The notes: generated by a model not told the origin, from the letters alone. Positions 25,466-34,967 are shown, counted from the first letter of the stretch. The stretch: DNA of 64,000 bases from Bifidobacterium breve (GCA_945878865.1 CAMCUD010000004.1:1-64000), one strand, 5' to 3'. Program-made: numbers and translations.

Positions 25466-26134
25466 TCAGCTGCCGGACTCGGCGGCGGGCTCGGCCGGCG
25501 TCGGGCCGTCACCGCGGCCGCGCCACCAGCGCACAGCGAGGAACACCGCCACGCCGACGATGACCGCGGCCACCGCGTAGTCGACGTAGTGCAGCTTGTC
25601 CTTCCACTGCTCCCAGTTGTCGCCGACCTGCTTGCCGATGAACGTCAGCCCGAACATCCAGGGCAGGCAGCCGAGGAAGGTGAAGATCGAGAACCGCCAG
25701 AACGGCATCTTCGCGATGCCCGCGGGCAGCGAGATGAACGTGCGCACGATCGGCAGCATGCGCGTGAAGAAGACGGTCGCCTCGCCGTGGCGCGCAAACC
25801 ACCGGTCGGCGACCTCGAGGTGGTGCTGCTTGATGAGGATCTTCCGGCCGTGCTTCTCGATGAGGTCCACGCGGCCGAAATAGCCCACGCCGTAGGCGAT
25901 CCAGGAGCCCACGAGATTCGCGAACGTCCCGACGAGCGTCGCCGCCAGGAGCGAGTACTCGCCCTCGGCGACGTTGAAGCCGGCGAAGAGCATCGTCGCT
26001 TCGGACGGGATCGGGATGCAGGCGCTCTCGAGCACCATGAGGACGAAGACGCCCGGCAGCCCGAGATCGCCGACGACGTTCACGGCGAAGTCGACGATCG
26101 GGTCGGTGATGGAGGCCAGAACCAGCGAGTTCAC
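25466..26134 (-). CDS. DedA family membrane protein
   Basis: A 222-residue polytopic protein with the DedA family motifs ESACIPIPSEATM and FFTRMLPIVRTFISLPAG (the F-x-R-x-x-P-x-x-R pattern). DedA proteins include carriers that return undecaprenyl phosphate or phospholipid across the membrane. It lies 1 base upstream of uppP, so the two probably act together in carrier-lipid recycling. The start is GTG at 26134, 8 bases after a TACGCT -10 element. It is divergent from the DegT aminotransferase gene. Confidence 0.88.
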   Translation of the reverse strand: MNSLVLASITDPIVDFAVNVVGDLGLPGVFVLMVLESACIPIPSEATMLFAGFNVAEGEYSLLAATLVGTFANLVGSWIAYGVGYFGRVDLIEKHGRKILIKQHHLEVADRWFARHGEATVFFTRMLPIVRTFISLPAGIAKMPFWRFSIFTFLGCLPWMFGLTFIGKQVGDNWEQWKDKLHYVDYAVAAVIVGVAVFLAVRWWRGRGDGPTPAEPAAESGS

Positions 26135-26142
26135 GGCTTGGC

Positions 26143-26148
26143 AGCGTA
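26143..26148 (-). promoter_or_regulatory. Leaderless-type -10 element of dedA
   Basis: TACGCT on the minus strand ends 8 bases before the dedA GTG. No clear -35 element is seen. It faces the aminotransferase promoter on the other strand, 31 bases away. Confidence 0.45.
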
Positions 26149-26179
26149 CCGGTCACGCGGATCCGAGCCGCTCCGGCGG

Positions 26180-26185
26180 TAGTCT
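26180..26185 (+). promoter_or_regulatory. Leaderless-type -10 element of the DegT aminotransferase
   Basis: TAGTCT ends 7 bases before the GTG at 26193. No Shine-Dalgarno fits at the proper distance, so the transcript probably begins at the start codon. No clear -35 element. Confidence 0.45.
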
Positions 26186-26192
26186 CGCCGCC

Positions 26193-27284
26193 GTGCCCGT
26201 CGCGCTGTTCAACCCCGCCGCGCCGCTCGAGCCGCTCGACGCGCAGCTGCGAGCGGCCGTCTCCGACGTGCTCGATCGCAAGCAGTACGTCCTCGGTCCG
26301 GAGGTCCACGCGTTCGAGGACGAGTTCGCCGCGTGGCACGGCGCGAAGCACGCCGTCGGGGTCGCGAACGGGACGGAGGCGATCACCATTGCCCTGCGCG
26401 CGCTGGGCGTGGGTCCGGGCGACGAGGTCGTCGTCCCGTCGTTCACGTTCTACGCCAGCGCCGAGGCGATCCCGCCCACCGGCGCGACCCCGGTCTTCTG
26501 CGACGTCGATCCGCAGACGTACCTCGTCACGGCCGACAGCGTGAAAGCCGCGCTGACCCCGCGCACGAAGGCCGTCGTCGCCGTGCACCTGTTCGGCAAC
26601 GTCGCGCCGGTCGACGAGATCGCCGCGCTCGGGGTGCCGGTGCTCGAAGACGCCGCGCAGGCGACGGGGTCGCGCACCACCGACGGTCGCTTCACGGGCA
26701 CGCTGGGCGCCATCGGCACCTTCTCCTTCTACCCGTCGAAGAACCTGGGCGCCTTCGGGGACGGCGGGGCGATCGTGACCTCTGACGACGCGCTGGCCGA
26801 CCGGGTGCGCAGCCTGCGCTTCCACGGCTCGCGCGACAAGGTCACCTACGAGGAGGTCGGCTACAACTCGCGCCTGGACGAGATCCAGGCGGCGATCCTG
26901 CGCGTCCAGCTCCCGCACCTGCAGGCCTGGTGCAGCCGCCGTCGCCAGGCGGGCGCCTGGTACGTCGAGGCCGGGCTGGGCGAGCACGTCGACCTCCCGG
27001 TCCCGGCGGTTGGCGCCGACCCCGCGTGGAACCTCTTCGTGGTCGCCCACGATCGCGCCGACGCGCTGCGCGACGCGCTGAACGCCGCCGGGATCGGCGC
27101 GCGCGACTACTACCGCCAGCCCGTCCATGAGCAGCAGGCCATGCGCCCCTGGCCGGCGACGGTCCCGCTCCCGGGCACCGCCCAGGCCGCTGCGCGCCAT
27201 CTCGCCATCCCGATGGGCGCCCACCTGGAGCGCCGTGACGTCGACGAGGTCGTCGCGGCGATCGCCGATGCGCGTCTGGATTGA
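26193..27284 (+). CDS. DegT/DnrJ/EryC1 sugar aminotransferase
   Basis: A 363-residue PLP enzyme of the sugar aminotransferase family. The PLP lysine is K183 in SFYPSKNLGAFGDGG, with D153 (LEDAAQ) to hold the pyridine nitrogen and NGTEA in the N-terminal part. It puts an amino group on a keto-sugar nucleotide. The GTG at 26193 is preferred to upstream ATGs because those lie within dedA and the protein begins with the family's conserved N-terminal region. Overlaps the DUF354 gene by 17 bases. Probable role: synthesis of an amino sugar for the surface glycan; exact substrate unknown. Confidence 0.88.
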   Translation: MPVALFNPAAPLEPLDAQLRAAVSDVLDRKQYVLGPEVHAFEDEFAAWHGAKHAVGVANGTEAITIALRALGVGPGDEVVVPSFTFYASAEAIPPTGATPVFCDVDPQTYLVTADSVKAALTPRTKAVVAVHLFGNVAPVDEIAALGVPVLEDAAQATGSRTTDGRFTGTLGAIGTFSFYPSKNLGAFGDGGAIVTSDDALADRVRSLRFHGSRDKVTYEEVGYNSRLDEIQAAILRVQLPHLQAWCSRRRQAGAWYVEAGLGEHVDLPVPAVGADPAWNLFVVAHDRADALRDALNAAGIGARDYYRQPVHEQQAMRPWPATVPLPGTAQAAARHLAIPMGAHLERRDVDEVVAAIADARLD

Positions 27285-28266
27285 CCTGACGAACAGCCCC
27301 CACGTGCTGGTCATGCGGCCGATCGTGGAGCTCCTGCGCGCCGACGGCCACGACGTGCGTGTGACGGCGCGCGACTTCGCGCAGACCCTCGGCCTGCTCG
27401 AGCGCTTCGACATCGAGCACGAGGTCGTCGGCCGGCACCGCGGCGGGCGGATCGCGGCAAAGGCCGTCGGCCTGGCGTCGCGGTCGGCGGCGCTGACCCG
27501 CTGGGCTGCCCGCAAGAAGTTCGATCTCGCGCTGGGGCACGGCTCGAACGACATCACCGTCGCGGCCGCGATCCTGCGCATCCCGTGCTCGACGACGTTC
27601 GACTACGAGTGGGCGAAGGTCCAGCACACCGTCAACTGCCGCCTCGCCCAAGGCGTCGTCGTCCCCGACGTGATCCCGCGGGAGCGCCTCTACCCGTACG
27701 GCGCGCGCGGGAAGATCCACGGGTACGCGGGGCTGAAGGAGGAGTACTACCTCCACGACTTCGAGCCCGACCCCGCGATCCTCGACGAGCTGGGTCTCGA
27801 CCGGGCGCAGCCGATCTCGGTGATCCGCACGCCGCCCGCCGTCTCGCTGTACCACCGGTTCGAGAACGACCTGTTCGCCGGGGTGCTCGAACGGGTCCGC
27901 GGCACGCAGGCGGTCGTCCTGCCTCGTACGCCTGAGCAGCGTGAGGAGCTGACGAAGGCCGGCGGCTTCCTCATCCCCGAGCGGGCGATCGACGCGCAGT
28001 CGCTCATCGCCTACGCCGACGTCGTCGTGTCGGCGGGCGGGACGATGAACCGCGAGGCGGTGGCGCTCGGCACCCCGGTGTTCACGACCTTCGAGGGCCG
28101 GCCCGGCGCGGTGGATGATCGCCTCATCGCGGAGGGCCGGATGCGCCGCCTCGCCGATCCCGCGGAGATCCCGCTGGAGAAGCGCGACGCGTCGGCCGCC
28201 GCGGCGCGGATCCGCCGCGACCCGCGGATCCTCTGGAACCTCCTGGCCGCGCCGCTGTCGCGCTAG
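27268..28266 (+). CDS. DUF354 protein (GT-B-like, glycan biosynthesis)
   Basis: A 332-residue protein of the DUF354 family, which looks like a GT-B glycosyltransferase or UDP-sugar 2-epimerase fold. It starts MRVWIDLTNSPHVLVMRPI, typical for DUF354, has GHGSNDITVAAA, and in the C-terminal half VVSAGGTMNREAVALGTPVFTTF, the usual nucleotide-sugar pocket motif. These genes commonly sit in surface-polysaccharide loci beside sugar aminotransferases, as here. No catalytic role is established for the family. The stop is shared with the convergent gene (CTAG at 28263-28266). Confidence 0.8.
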   Translation: MRVWIDLTNSPHVLVMRPIVELLRADGHDVRVTARDFAQTLGLLERFDIEHEVVGRHRGGRIAAKAVGLASRSAALTRWAARKKFDLALGHGSNDITVAAAILRIPCSTTFDYEWAKVQHTVNCRLAQGVVVPDVIPRERLYPYGARGKIHGYAGLKEEYYLHDFEPDPAILDELGLDRAQPISVIRTPPAVSLYHRFENDLFAGVLERVRGTQAVVLPRTPEQREELTKAGGFLIPERAIDAQSLIAYADVVVSAGGTMNREAVALGTPVFTTFEGRPGAVDDRLIAEGRMRRLADPAEIPLEKRDASAAAARIRRDPRILWNLLAAPLSR

Positions 28267-29984
28267 GCGGCCTGGGCGCCGACGTGGGCGGCGAGGATCT
28301 CGAGGATCTCGCGGCCGACGACCTCAGGGGCGCACCGCGTGCGCACGCAGCGGCCGAGCGCGGCGCGGCGGCCGGAGGCGGCGCCGAGGACGACGGGAAG
28401 GGTGGCGGCGAGGGTCTCGGGGCCCGCGACGGCGACGAGCTCGCCGAGCACGGCGCCGGCCGGCCCGTCCGCGTCCGCGACGATCGGGGTCGCACCGGCG
28501 GCGGCGGCACCCAGCGCGGCGCGCTCGAACGGGTCGTCGGGATCGAGGCAGACGGCGACGTCGTGCGTGGCGGCGAGCGCGATCCAGTGCTGCTCGTCGC
28601 CGAACGGGCCGAGCAGCTCGGCACCCGGCAGCGCCGCGGCCACCCGGGCCTCCAGCCCGCGGCCGCGGACGCTCGCGACGAGTGTGATGGGCACGGGCGC
28701 GTCGGCCAGGGCGGCAAGCAGCGCATCGGTCCGCTGGAGATCGTGCGCGGGGAGCGCGACGAGCACGCCGCGGCCGCCGCCGCCCGGGGTTGCGGGGGCG
28801 AGGATCGCGGGCGGCGCCCACGGGCCGCCGGCGGCGGGCGGGACGGCGGGCAGCAGGAGGGCGTCGGTGTCGACGGGGCTCGTGCGCGGGACGCGCATCC
28901 ACGTCGGCGCCTTCGTCTGGGCGGCCATCGCGGGCCCGTCGGGCACGTCGACGACGATCGCCTCCTGCGGCAGCGCCCGCCGCAGGCCGCGATCCAGCGC
29001 GTCGGCGACCGCGCCCTGCACGCGCGGGCGCACCCACCGAAGGCGGGGCTCGAACGCGACGGCGGGATGGCCGCCGGCCTCGAAGGCGTGCAGCAGCGCC
29101 CGCGACTCCGCGCCCGCCGGACCCCACGCCGAGGGGACGCCGTGGACGACGAGCGGGCTGGGCGGCAGGTCGCGGTCCGGGCGCCGGAAGACGAGGTCGC
29201 CGTCCCACGCGCGCGCGGCCATCGCCGCGTCCGCGTCGAGCATCTCGCCCCAGGTCGCCAGGAAGCGCTCGGTGTTCGCGTCCTCGCCGTTCGTGGCGCC
29301 GCGGGTGAGGCCCTCGTCGTGGACGAACGCGAGATCGCCGCGGTAGACGATCCCGTGCCCGGCCACGCGGACGCGCAGGCACAGGTCGACGTCCTCGAAG
29401 CCGTTGCGGTACCCCTCGTCGAACCCGCCGACCTCGCGGAAGACGTCCGCGCGGACGGCGAGGCAGGCGCCCGTGACGACGTCGACGTCATACGTCGCGC
29501 GGGCGGCGGCGAGCTCGCCGTCCTGGTGGTGGAAGAGGTGGTAGGGCGCCACGCCGCCGGCATCGCCGACCATCGCGATCGGGCCGTGCTGGAGGGCGCC
29601 GTCCGGGTAGACGAGGCGCAGGCCGGCCGCGCCGACGCCGGGCTCGAGCGCCTGCTCGACGAGCGGGACGAGCGTGTCCGGCGCGACGACCGTGTCGTTG
29701 TTGAGGAACACGATGACCTCGCCGTTCGCCGCCTCGGCTCCGGCGTTGCAGCCACCACTGAAGTTGCGGTTCTCCGGCAGCGCGACGACGCGCACGAGCG
29801 GGGCCCAGCGGGCGAGCATCTCCAGCGTGTCGTCCGGTGACGCGTTGTCGGCGACGACGATCTCGAAGGTCCCGCGCTCCAGCTCCGGGCCGAGCGTTGC
29901 GCGCAGGCTCTCCAGGCAGCGCTCGGTGACGGCGGACTCGCCCCAGGTGACGAGGACGATCGATGCCAGCGGGCGCGCGCTCAT
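28263..29984 (-). CDS. Two-domain glycosyltransferase (GT2 plus GT-B-like C-terminal part)
   Basis: A 573-residue protein. Residues 1-240 are a GT2 domain: ASIVLVTWGESAVTERCLES, VVADNASPDDT, and FLNNDTVV (acidic metal site), then GFEDVDLCLRVRVAG. From about 350 the sequence changes to a GT-B-like fold (GVLVALPAHDLQ, then DVAVCLDPDDPFERAALGAAA), ending at 573. The ATG at 29984 is chosen because the conserved GT2 strand follows at once. Divergent from another GT2 gene starting at 30055. Probably a flagellar or surface-glycan transferase. Confidence 0.8.
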   Translation of the reverse strand: MSARPLASIVLVTWGESAVTERCLESLRATLGPELERGTFEIVVADNASPDDTLEMLARWAPLVRVVALPENRNFSGGCNAGAEAANGEVIVFLNNDTVVAPDTLVPLVEQALEPGVGAAGLRLVYPDGALQHGPIAMVGDAGGVAPYHLFHHQDGELAAARATYDVDVVTGACLAVRADVFREVGGFDEGYRNGFEDVDLCLRVRVAGHGIVYRGDLAFVHDEGLTRGATNGEDANTERFLATWGEMLDADAAMAARAWDGDLVFRRPDRDLPPSPLVVHGVPSAWGPAGAESRALLHAFEAGGHPAVAFEPRLRWVRPRVQGAVADALDRGLRRALPQEAIVVDVPDGPAMAAQTKAPTWMRVPRTSPVDTDALLLPAVPPAAGGPWAPPAILAPATPGGGGRGVLVALPAHDLQRTDALLAALADAPVPITLVASVRGRGLEARVAAALPGAELLGPFGDEQHWIALAATHDVAVCLDPDDPFERAALGAAAAGATPIVADADGPAGAVLGELVAVAGPETLAATLPVVLGAASGRRAALGRCVRTRCAPEVVGREILEILAAHVGAQAA

Positions 29985-30054
29985 CGTCCTGAGATTCGCC
30001 CGCACGAGGCGGACCTTGAGTGAAGCCCTCGCGCGCGCGGCCGATGAAGGGGGC

Positions 30055-31449
30055 GTGAGCTTCGTTCCCCGTGTCAGCTGCGTCATCACCGCCTACAACG
30101 TCGGCCCCTACATCGGCGCGGCCGTGCAGAGCGCCCTCGACGTCGACTGGCCGGCCGACCGCTTGGAGATCGTCGTCGTGGACGACGGCTCCACGGACGA
30201 GACGCCGGAGATCCTCCGCGGCTTCGGCGACCGCATCCGCGTGATCACCCAGGACAACCAGGGCTTCAACGCCGCGATGACCGTGGGGCTGCAGGCCGCC
30301 ACAGGTGACTACCTCACGATGCTCGACGGCGACGACGAGTGGCCGCGGGACCGCCTGAAGGTGCTCGCCGGCGTGCTCGACGCGCGCCCGGAGGTCGGCC
30401 TCGTCCACGGCGACATGGAGATCGTCGACGAGCACGGCGACGTGCTGCATCCCAGCTTCTTCGAGCACGACCAGATCCAGCTCGTGCGCGGCTGGGTGCT
30501 CCCCGCGCTGCTGTGCGCGAACTTCGTGTCGGGCGGCGCCTCGCTGGTGCGCGGCGAGCTGCGCGAGCGCTTCCTGCCGATCCCGCCTGAGGCCGCGTTC
30601 CCGGACTGGTACATCGCGACGCGGGTCGCGGAGATCGCCCAGATCGTCGACGTCCCCGTGCCGGTGAACCGGTACCGCCGGCACGACGCGAACATGGGCC
30701 TCGGCGCGACGGGGACGAAGCTCGTCGACGCGACGCTGCGCCATGTCGAGTACATCCGGTGGATGCTGCGCGAGCTGCGTCTCGACGGCGTCACGCCCGA
30801 CGAGATGGTCACGGCCTACGCGACGATGCACCGCCACCTGCTCAACGTCGCGGCCTGGCGGCGGCAGCCGGCGTCGACGCTGGTGGAGGTCGACGACGGG
30901 ATGCGCGCCCGCGCGGCCGCGTCGCACATGCGGGCGCGCGAGGCGTTCGATGGGGAGGACTTTGACGGCGCCGTACGCCACGCCGTGCGCGCGCTGGCGG
31001 CCGACCCGTACGACGGCGGCGCCCGCGCGGATCTCGACGTCTTCGTGGCGCTGCGCGGCGCGCGGCCCGAGGCCGAGCGCCCGGTCCGCCCGACGGTCCG
31101 CAGCACGGTCGTCCTCGCCGAGGCCGGCGAGCTGCTCGCGCACCCGGAGCTGCTGCACGCGTGGCGCGCGCACCTGGGCGCCGGCGACGACGTCACGCTG
31201 CTCATCTGCATCGCACCGGACGAGGTCGCCGAGCTCGGCGGCCCGATCCAGGATCTCGCCGTCACGGCCGGACTGGGTGACGCCGACGCACCGGACGCCG
31301 CGCTGCACACCGCCGCGGACGCGTCGGCGATCGGCGTGCCGTTCGCCGCGCGGCTCACCGCCGGCGCGCAGGACGACCTGCCGGCCGTCGGCGCCGACGG
31401 CGTCGAGGCGTTCGCGCGCCGCTACGGCGCGGCCCGCGCGACGGCCTGA
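30055..31449 (+). CDS. GT2 glycosyltransferase with shared C-terminal module (A)
   Basis: A 464-residue protein. Residues 1-215 are a GT2 domain (SCVITAYNVGPYIGAAVQSA, VVVDDGSTDETPEI, LDGDDEW) with metal-binding DGDD. From about 345 the sequence STVVLAEAGELLAHPELLHA starts a module also seen in the two convergent genes that follow. The GTG at 30055 has a purine-rich GAAGGGGG just upstream. The stop TGA abuts the stop of the convergent gene (TGATCA). Acceptor unknown; context suggests glycan on flagella or cell surface. Confidence 0.8.
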   Translation: MSFVPRVSCVITAYNVGPYIGAAVQSALDVDWPADRLEIVVVDDGSTDETPEILRGFGDRIRVITQDNQGFNAAMTVGLQAATGDYLTMLDGDDEWPRDRLKVLAGVLDARPEVGLVHGDMEIVDEHGDVLHPSFFEHDQIQLVRGWVLPALLCANFVSGGASLVRGELRERFLPIPPEAAFPDWYIATRVAEIAQIVDVPVPVNRYRRHDANMGLGATGTKLVDATLRHVEYIRWMLRELRLDGVTPDEMVTAYATMHRHLLNVAAWRRQPASTLVEVDDGMRARAAASHMRAREAFDGEDFDGAVRHAVRALAADPYDGGARADLDVFVALRGARPEAERPVRPTVRSTVVLAEAGELLAHPELLHAWRAHLGAGDDVTLLICIAPDEVAELGGPIQDLAVTAGLGDADAPDAALHTAADASAIGVPFAARLTAGAQDDLPAVGADGVEAFARRYGAARATA

Positions 31450-33087
31450 TCAGGAGACGGGGGCGGCGACCTGCCGCCACTGCGGCAGGGACGACTCGTC
31501 GAGCCGCGGCGTGTCGCCGTGCGGGCGGCGCGAGAGCACGGCATCGACGGCCACCGGGACCGCCGGGATGGCGAGCATGTCGGGTGACTCGTCCTCGAGC
31601 CCCAGCTCGCTGATCGTCCGCAGGAGCGCGGCGGTGTCGTCGGCGACGATGGCGAGCGTGATGTCGTCGCCGGGCGCGACGTGCTCCGCGTAGGCCTCCA
31701 GGAGCGACGGTTCGGCCGCGAGCTCGTCGGCGAACGCGAGGACCACGGTGCTCCGGGCCTCCTCGAGGCCGGCGCGCCGCGCGGCGTGGAGCACCGCGTC
31801 GGCGCGCGCAGCGGCCGGCACGTCTCCGGCGGCGAGATGCTGCGCGCGGATGATCGTCGCGGTGTCCGCTACGGCGCGGGCCTGATCGGCGGGAACCGGG
31901 CCGGGTGCGCGCAACCCCTCCTCGACGAGGGCGACCGCCGCGCCGAGCGCCTCGACGGTCGTGCCGCAGTACGCCGCGGTCCGCGCGCCGTCCAGCGGGG
32001 CGGAGGTGCGCAGGGCCCCGGCGAGCAGCAGTGTCTCGGTCGCGTCGGCCAGCGCGTGCACGCGCACGGCGTCCGGGGTTCCGGCGGAAAAGAACGGGAC
32101 GGGGAACGTCCGCGGGTCGCTCCCGCGCTTGGTCCCAACCTGGCGGCCGTCGCAGGTGATGCGCGTGAAGCCGAGCCGCTCGACCGTCGCGAGCGCGCCG
32201 GCGAGCGACCGGTCCGGCCATGGCCCTTCGAGGTCGAGGTCGTCGACGTACCAGTCCGCGCGCTGGGCGCGATCGGTCGCGAGGCTGAGCGGCCGGTCGC
32301 CCCGCGGGAACTCGGGCACGACCGACGGCGCGTTGGGCACCGCGAGCGCGGCGGGGTCGCCGTCGAGGACGCCCTGCGCCCACGCGAGCGTCTCATCGGA
32401 GTACATCCCGGGGCGGTTCAGCACGACCTTCGCCTTGAGCTGCTGGTCGGTCGCCTTGACGCGGTCGTAGAGGCCGCCGTCCTTCATGCGGTACTCGAAG
32501 ACGGCGCCGTCGGCGCGGGCGCCCGTCCAGCCGGCCTCGGCGATGCCGACCCAGAAGTCCCAGTCCTCGTAGCCGGCGACGTTGAGGTTGTAGCCGCCCG
32601 CGTCCGCCCAGGCGCGGCGGCGGAACATCGTCGAGCAGGGCAGGCAGTTGGCGTGGGCGAGGCGGCTGACCGAGAGCGGCGCGTACTCGTGACGCATCGC
32701 GCGGGCGCCGAACTCCTGGAGGATCTGCGGGAAGGCCATCCCCGCGGCGGGGTCCGCGTCGAGCGCCGCCACGCAGCCGGCGATCTGGCCGGCGCCGAGC
32801 CGGTCGTCGGCGTCCAGCGCGATGACGTACTCGCCCCGGGCGCGTTCGATGCCGCGGTTGCGCGGGATCGCGGGCTGGCCGGCGTTCTCCTGCGTGATCG
32901 CGGTGACGCGCGGGTCCTCGGCCTCCAGCCGGCGGGCGATCGCGAGCGAGTCGTCGGTCGACCCGTCGTCCATGATGAGGACCTCGAGGTCGTCGAACCC
33001 GTTGCGCAGGACGCTCTCGACGGCGTCGCGCAAGTACGGCCCGTAGTTGAAGCAGGTGACGACGACGCTGACCTTGGGCGCGCTCAC
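31450..33087 (-). CDS. GT2 glycosyltransferase with shared C-terminal module (B)
   Basis: A 545-residue protein. Residues 1-220 are GT2: VSVVVTCFNYGPYLRDAVES, IMDDGSTDDS, ALDADDRL (acidic site), then GYEDWDFWVGIAEAGW. Residues about 225-430 are a region of unknown function. From about 440 STVVLAFADELAAEPSLLEA begins a module shared with the neighbouring genes, ending in AVLSRRPHGDTPRLDESSL. GTG start overlapping the previous gene's stop (GTGA). It is the last gene of the long minus-strand group. Confidence 0.82.
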   Translation of the reverse strand: MSAPKVSVVVTCFNYGPYLRDAVESVLRNGFDDLEVLIMDDGSTDDSLAIARRLEAEDPRVTAITQENAGQPAIPRNRGIERARGEYVIALDADDRLGAGQIAGCVAALDADPAAGMAFPQILQEFGARAMRHEYAPLSVSRLAHANCLPCSTMFRRRAWADAGGYNLNVAGYEDWDFWVGIAEAGWTGARADGAVFEYRMKDGGLYDRVKATDQQLKAKVVLNRPGMYSDETLAWAQGVLDGDPAALAVPNAPSVVPEFPRGDRPLSLATDRAQRADWYVDDLDLEGPWPDRSLAGALATVERLGFTRITCDGRQVGTKRGSDPRTFPVPFFSAGTPDAVRVHALADATETLLLAGALRTSAPLDGARTAAYCGTTVEALGAAVALVEEGLRAPGPVPADQARAVADTATIIRAQHLAAGDVPAAARADAVLHAARRAGLEEARSTVVLAFADELAAEPSLLEAYAEHVAPGDDITLAIVADDTAALLRTISELGLEDESPDMLAIPAVPVAVDAVLSRRPHGDTPRLDESSLPQWRQVAAPVS

Positions 33088-34967
33088 GCGGCGAGCTCCC
33101 GCAGCGAATGCTCGTCGTAGCGGGGCACGTCGAGGTCGCGCGGGTGGCGCGAGAGCACGGCGTCGAGCACGGCGAGCTGCGCCTCGTCGATCTCGGTCGC
33201 GACGAGATCCGGGCCGTCCTCGCCGTCCAGGCCGGCGGCGGCCACGGCGGCGACGAGCTGCTCGATCTTGTCCCCGGGGGTGTGGATGAGCAGCGTGGCG
33301 GCGTCGGCGTCGAACGTGTCGGCCCAGGCGCGCAGCAGCGCGGTGTCCTGGACGAGCTCGTCGGCGTAGGCCAGTGCGTGCAGGCGCCGGCGGCCGAAGC
33401 CGGTGAGGAACGCGTCCTCGGCGTCGGTGCTTCGCGCGAGCTCGGCGTCGGTGGGCGCCGGGCAGACGGCCTCGCCCTCGAGCAGGATGCGCGCGCAGCG
33501 GTCCAGCGATGCGTCCCGGCCGGGCTGCAGCGCGTCGAGCGAGCGGTACTGCAGGACGCCCGTGTTCGGGTTGGGCATGTGCACCAGCGGGAACGGGACG
33601 TCGAGGCGGATGAAGAAGCCGTAGGCGAAGCGCAGCGCGCGGCGGCGGATCTCGGGAGAGGCGGCGCCCGCGGGGACGGCGTTGAGCTCGTCGAGCAGCG
33701 CCTCGAAGGTGTCGGGGTCCTCGACGGTGCGGACGAAGTCGGTGCCGCGGACGGGATTCCCGCCGGCGACGACGACCTCCTTGCCCTTCACCGCCATCTC
33801 CATCGCCGCGGTGCTCATCCAGACCAGGCCGACGGCCGCGAGCTCCATGAGCGTGTAGCTCGAGACGTCCTCGTCGGGTCCGATCCACCGGACGTTCGCC
33901 GGCAGGTCCCGGGCGATCTCGCGCATCTCGGCGAGCTGCTTCTCGTTGACGCCCGTCGAGCGCTTGCTGCCGGTGTTCGGGTGCACGCGGACGACGAGGT
34001 CGAGCTGCGGGTTGCGCCGCGCGTGCTCGATCGTGCGGGTGATCCAGTCGCGCTGGGAGGAGAACTCGCTCGTCCAGTCGACGTCGCCGGCGACCTCGTC
34101 GTCGGAGGAGGTGAAGAGGACCCACGTCGGCCGGTCGGCCCGCAGGTCGAGCTGCGCGCGGACATCGTCGAGCGGCTGCGGCGGCAGCGAGAGCGCGTGC
34201 CACGGGAGGTTCTTGCCGTGCTCGCGCTCGGCCATGAGGCGCACGACGGCCTCGAGCTCGTCCTGCGTGAGCGGCACCTCGGACCATTCGCGCCAGTACC
34301 GGCGGGCGGGCTCCAGCGACAGGCAGTTGGCGTTCTCGACGAGCATGAGCGACTCGGTCTGGCGGCCGCGTTCGTGGACGATCACGCGGATGCCCCGGGC
34401 CCGGGCGAGCTCGAGGGCGCACCGCGGCGACGACTGCCGGCCGTTGAAGAGGAAGAGCACGTCGGGGTCGCGCTCTGCGAGCAGCCGGTCGATCGCAAAG
34501 CATGCGACCAACCCGCTGTAGGCGTAGCTGCGCAGCGCGTCGGCCACGCGCGGCTCATGCGGGTCGATGACGCTCAGGCGGAAGTGCGACTGCACCGACT
34601 TCTGCACCCACTCGGCGACCTGCCAGTCGCCGTACGTGGCGGTCGTCAGCTCGTCGACGGTGAGCGCGTCGGCCCAGCGCCGCGCCTCACGTTGCTCGTC
34701 CCACGTCAGGTAACGGCCGAGCCAGTGGAAGTCCATGCCCATGTCGGCGACGAGCTTCGTCTGCGCGGCCTGGCACATCGTGCACGCGTTGGCCGGGCGC
34801 GGGTCGTGCGCGGCCCAGTGCTGGTCGCAGTCGGTGTACAGGCCATCGCACAGGACGTAGTCCACCTCGGCGCCGCGCAGGCGCATCGAGTGCAGGATCG
34901 TCATCTCCCACTGGCCGTGCAGCGCCCAGCGGTTGTACGGGGCGTAACAGAGGATGCGGGGGCCCAC
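33084..34967 (-). CDS. Capsule-type (KpsC/KpsS-like) GT-B protein with shared module (C)
   Basis: A 627-residue protein. It looks like a capsule polysaccharide/Kdo-transferase type GT-B protein: ILCYAPYNRWALHGQWEMT at the start, VIVHERGRQTESLMLVENAN in the middle, then VVRVHPNTGSK and AVGLVWMSTAAMEMAVKGKEV, which resemble the nucleotide-sugar site. From about 520 a module like those in the neighbours (HALAYADELVQDTALLRAW) ends in AVLSRHPRDLDVPRYDEHSL. Start GTG at 34967. Kdo and nonulosonic acids are chemically related, so a nonulosonate transferase is possible but unproven. Confidence 0.65.
   Translation of the reverse strand: MGPRILCYAPYNRWALHGQWEMTILHSMRLRGAEVDYVLCDGLYTDCDQHWAAHDPRPANACTMCQAAQTKLVADMGMDFHWLGRYLTWDEQREARRWADALTVDELTTATYGDWQVAEWVQKSVQSHFRLSVIDPHEPRVADALRSYAYSGLVACFAIDRLLAERDPDVLFLFNGRQSSPRCALELARARGIRVIVHERGRQTESLMLVENANCLSLEPARRYWREWSEVPLTQDELEAVVRLMAEREHGKNLPWHALSLPPQPLDDVRAQLDLRADRPTWVLFTSSDDEVAGDVDWTSEFSSQRDWITRTIEHARRNPQLDLVVRVHPNTGSKRSTGVNEKQLAEMREIARDLPANVRWIGPDEDVSSYTLMELAAVGLVWMSTAAMEMAVKGKEVVVAGGNPVRGTDFVRTVEDPDTFEALLDELNAVPAGAASPEIRRRALRFAYGFFIRLDVPFPLVHMPNPNTGVLQYRSLDALQPGRDASLDRCARILLEGEAVCPAPTDAELARSTDAEDAFLTGFGRRRLHALAYADELVQDTALLRAWADTFDADAATLLIHTPGDKIEQLVAAVAAAGLDGEDGPDLVATEIDEAQLAVLDAVLSRHPRDLDVPRYDEHSLRELAA

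Noticed and set aside
28284-29840. Plus-strand frame opposite the glycosyltransferase at 28263-29984
   Set aside because: Its product is a repetitive Glu/Arg/Gly string without domains, while the minus-strand frame has an intact GT2 motif.
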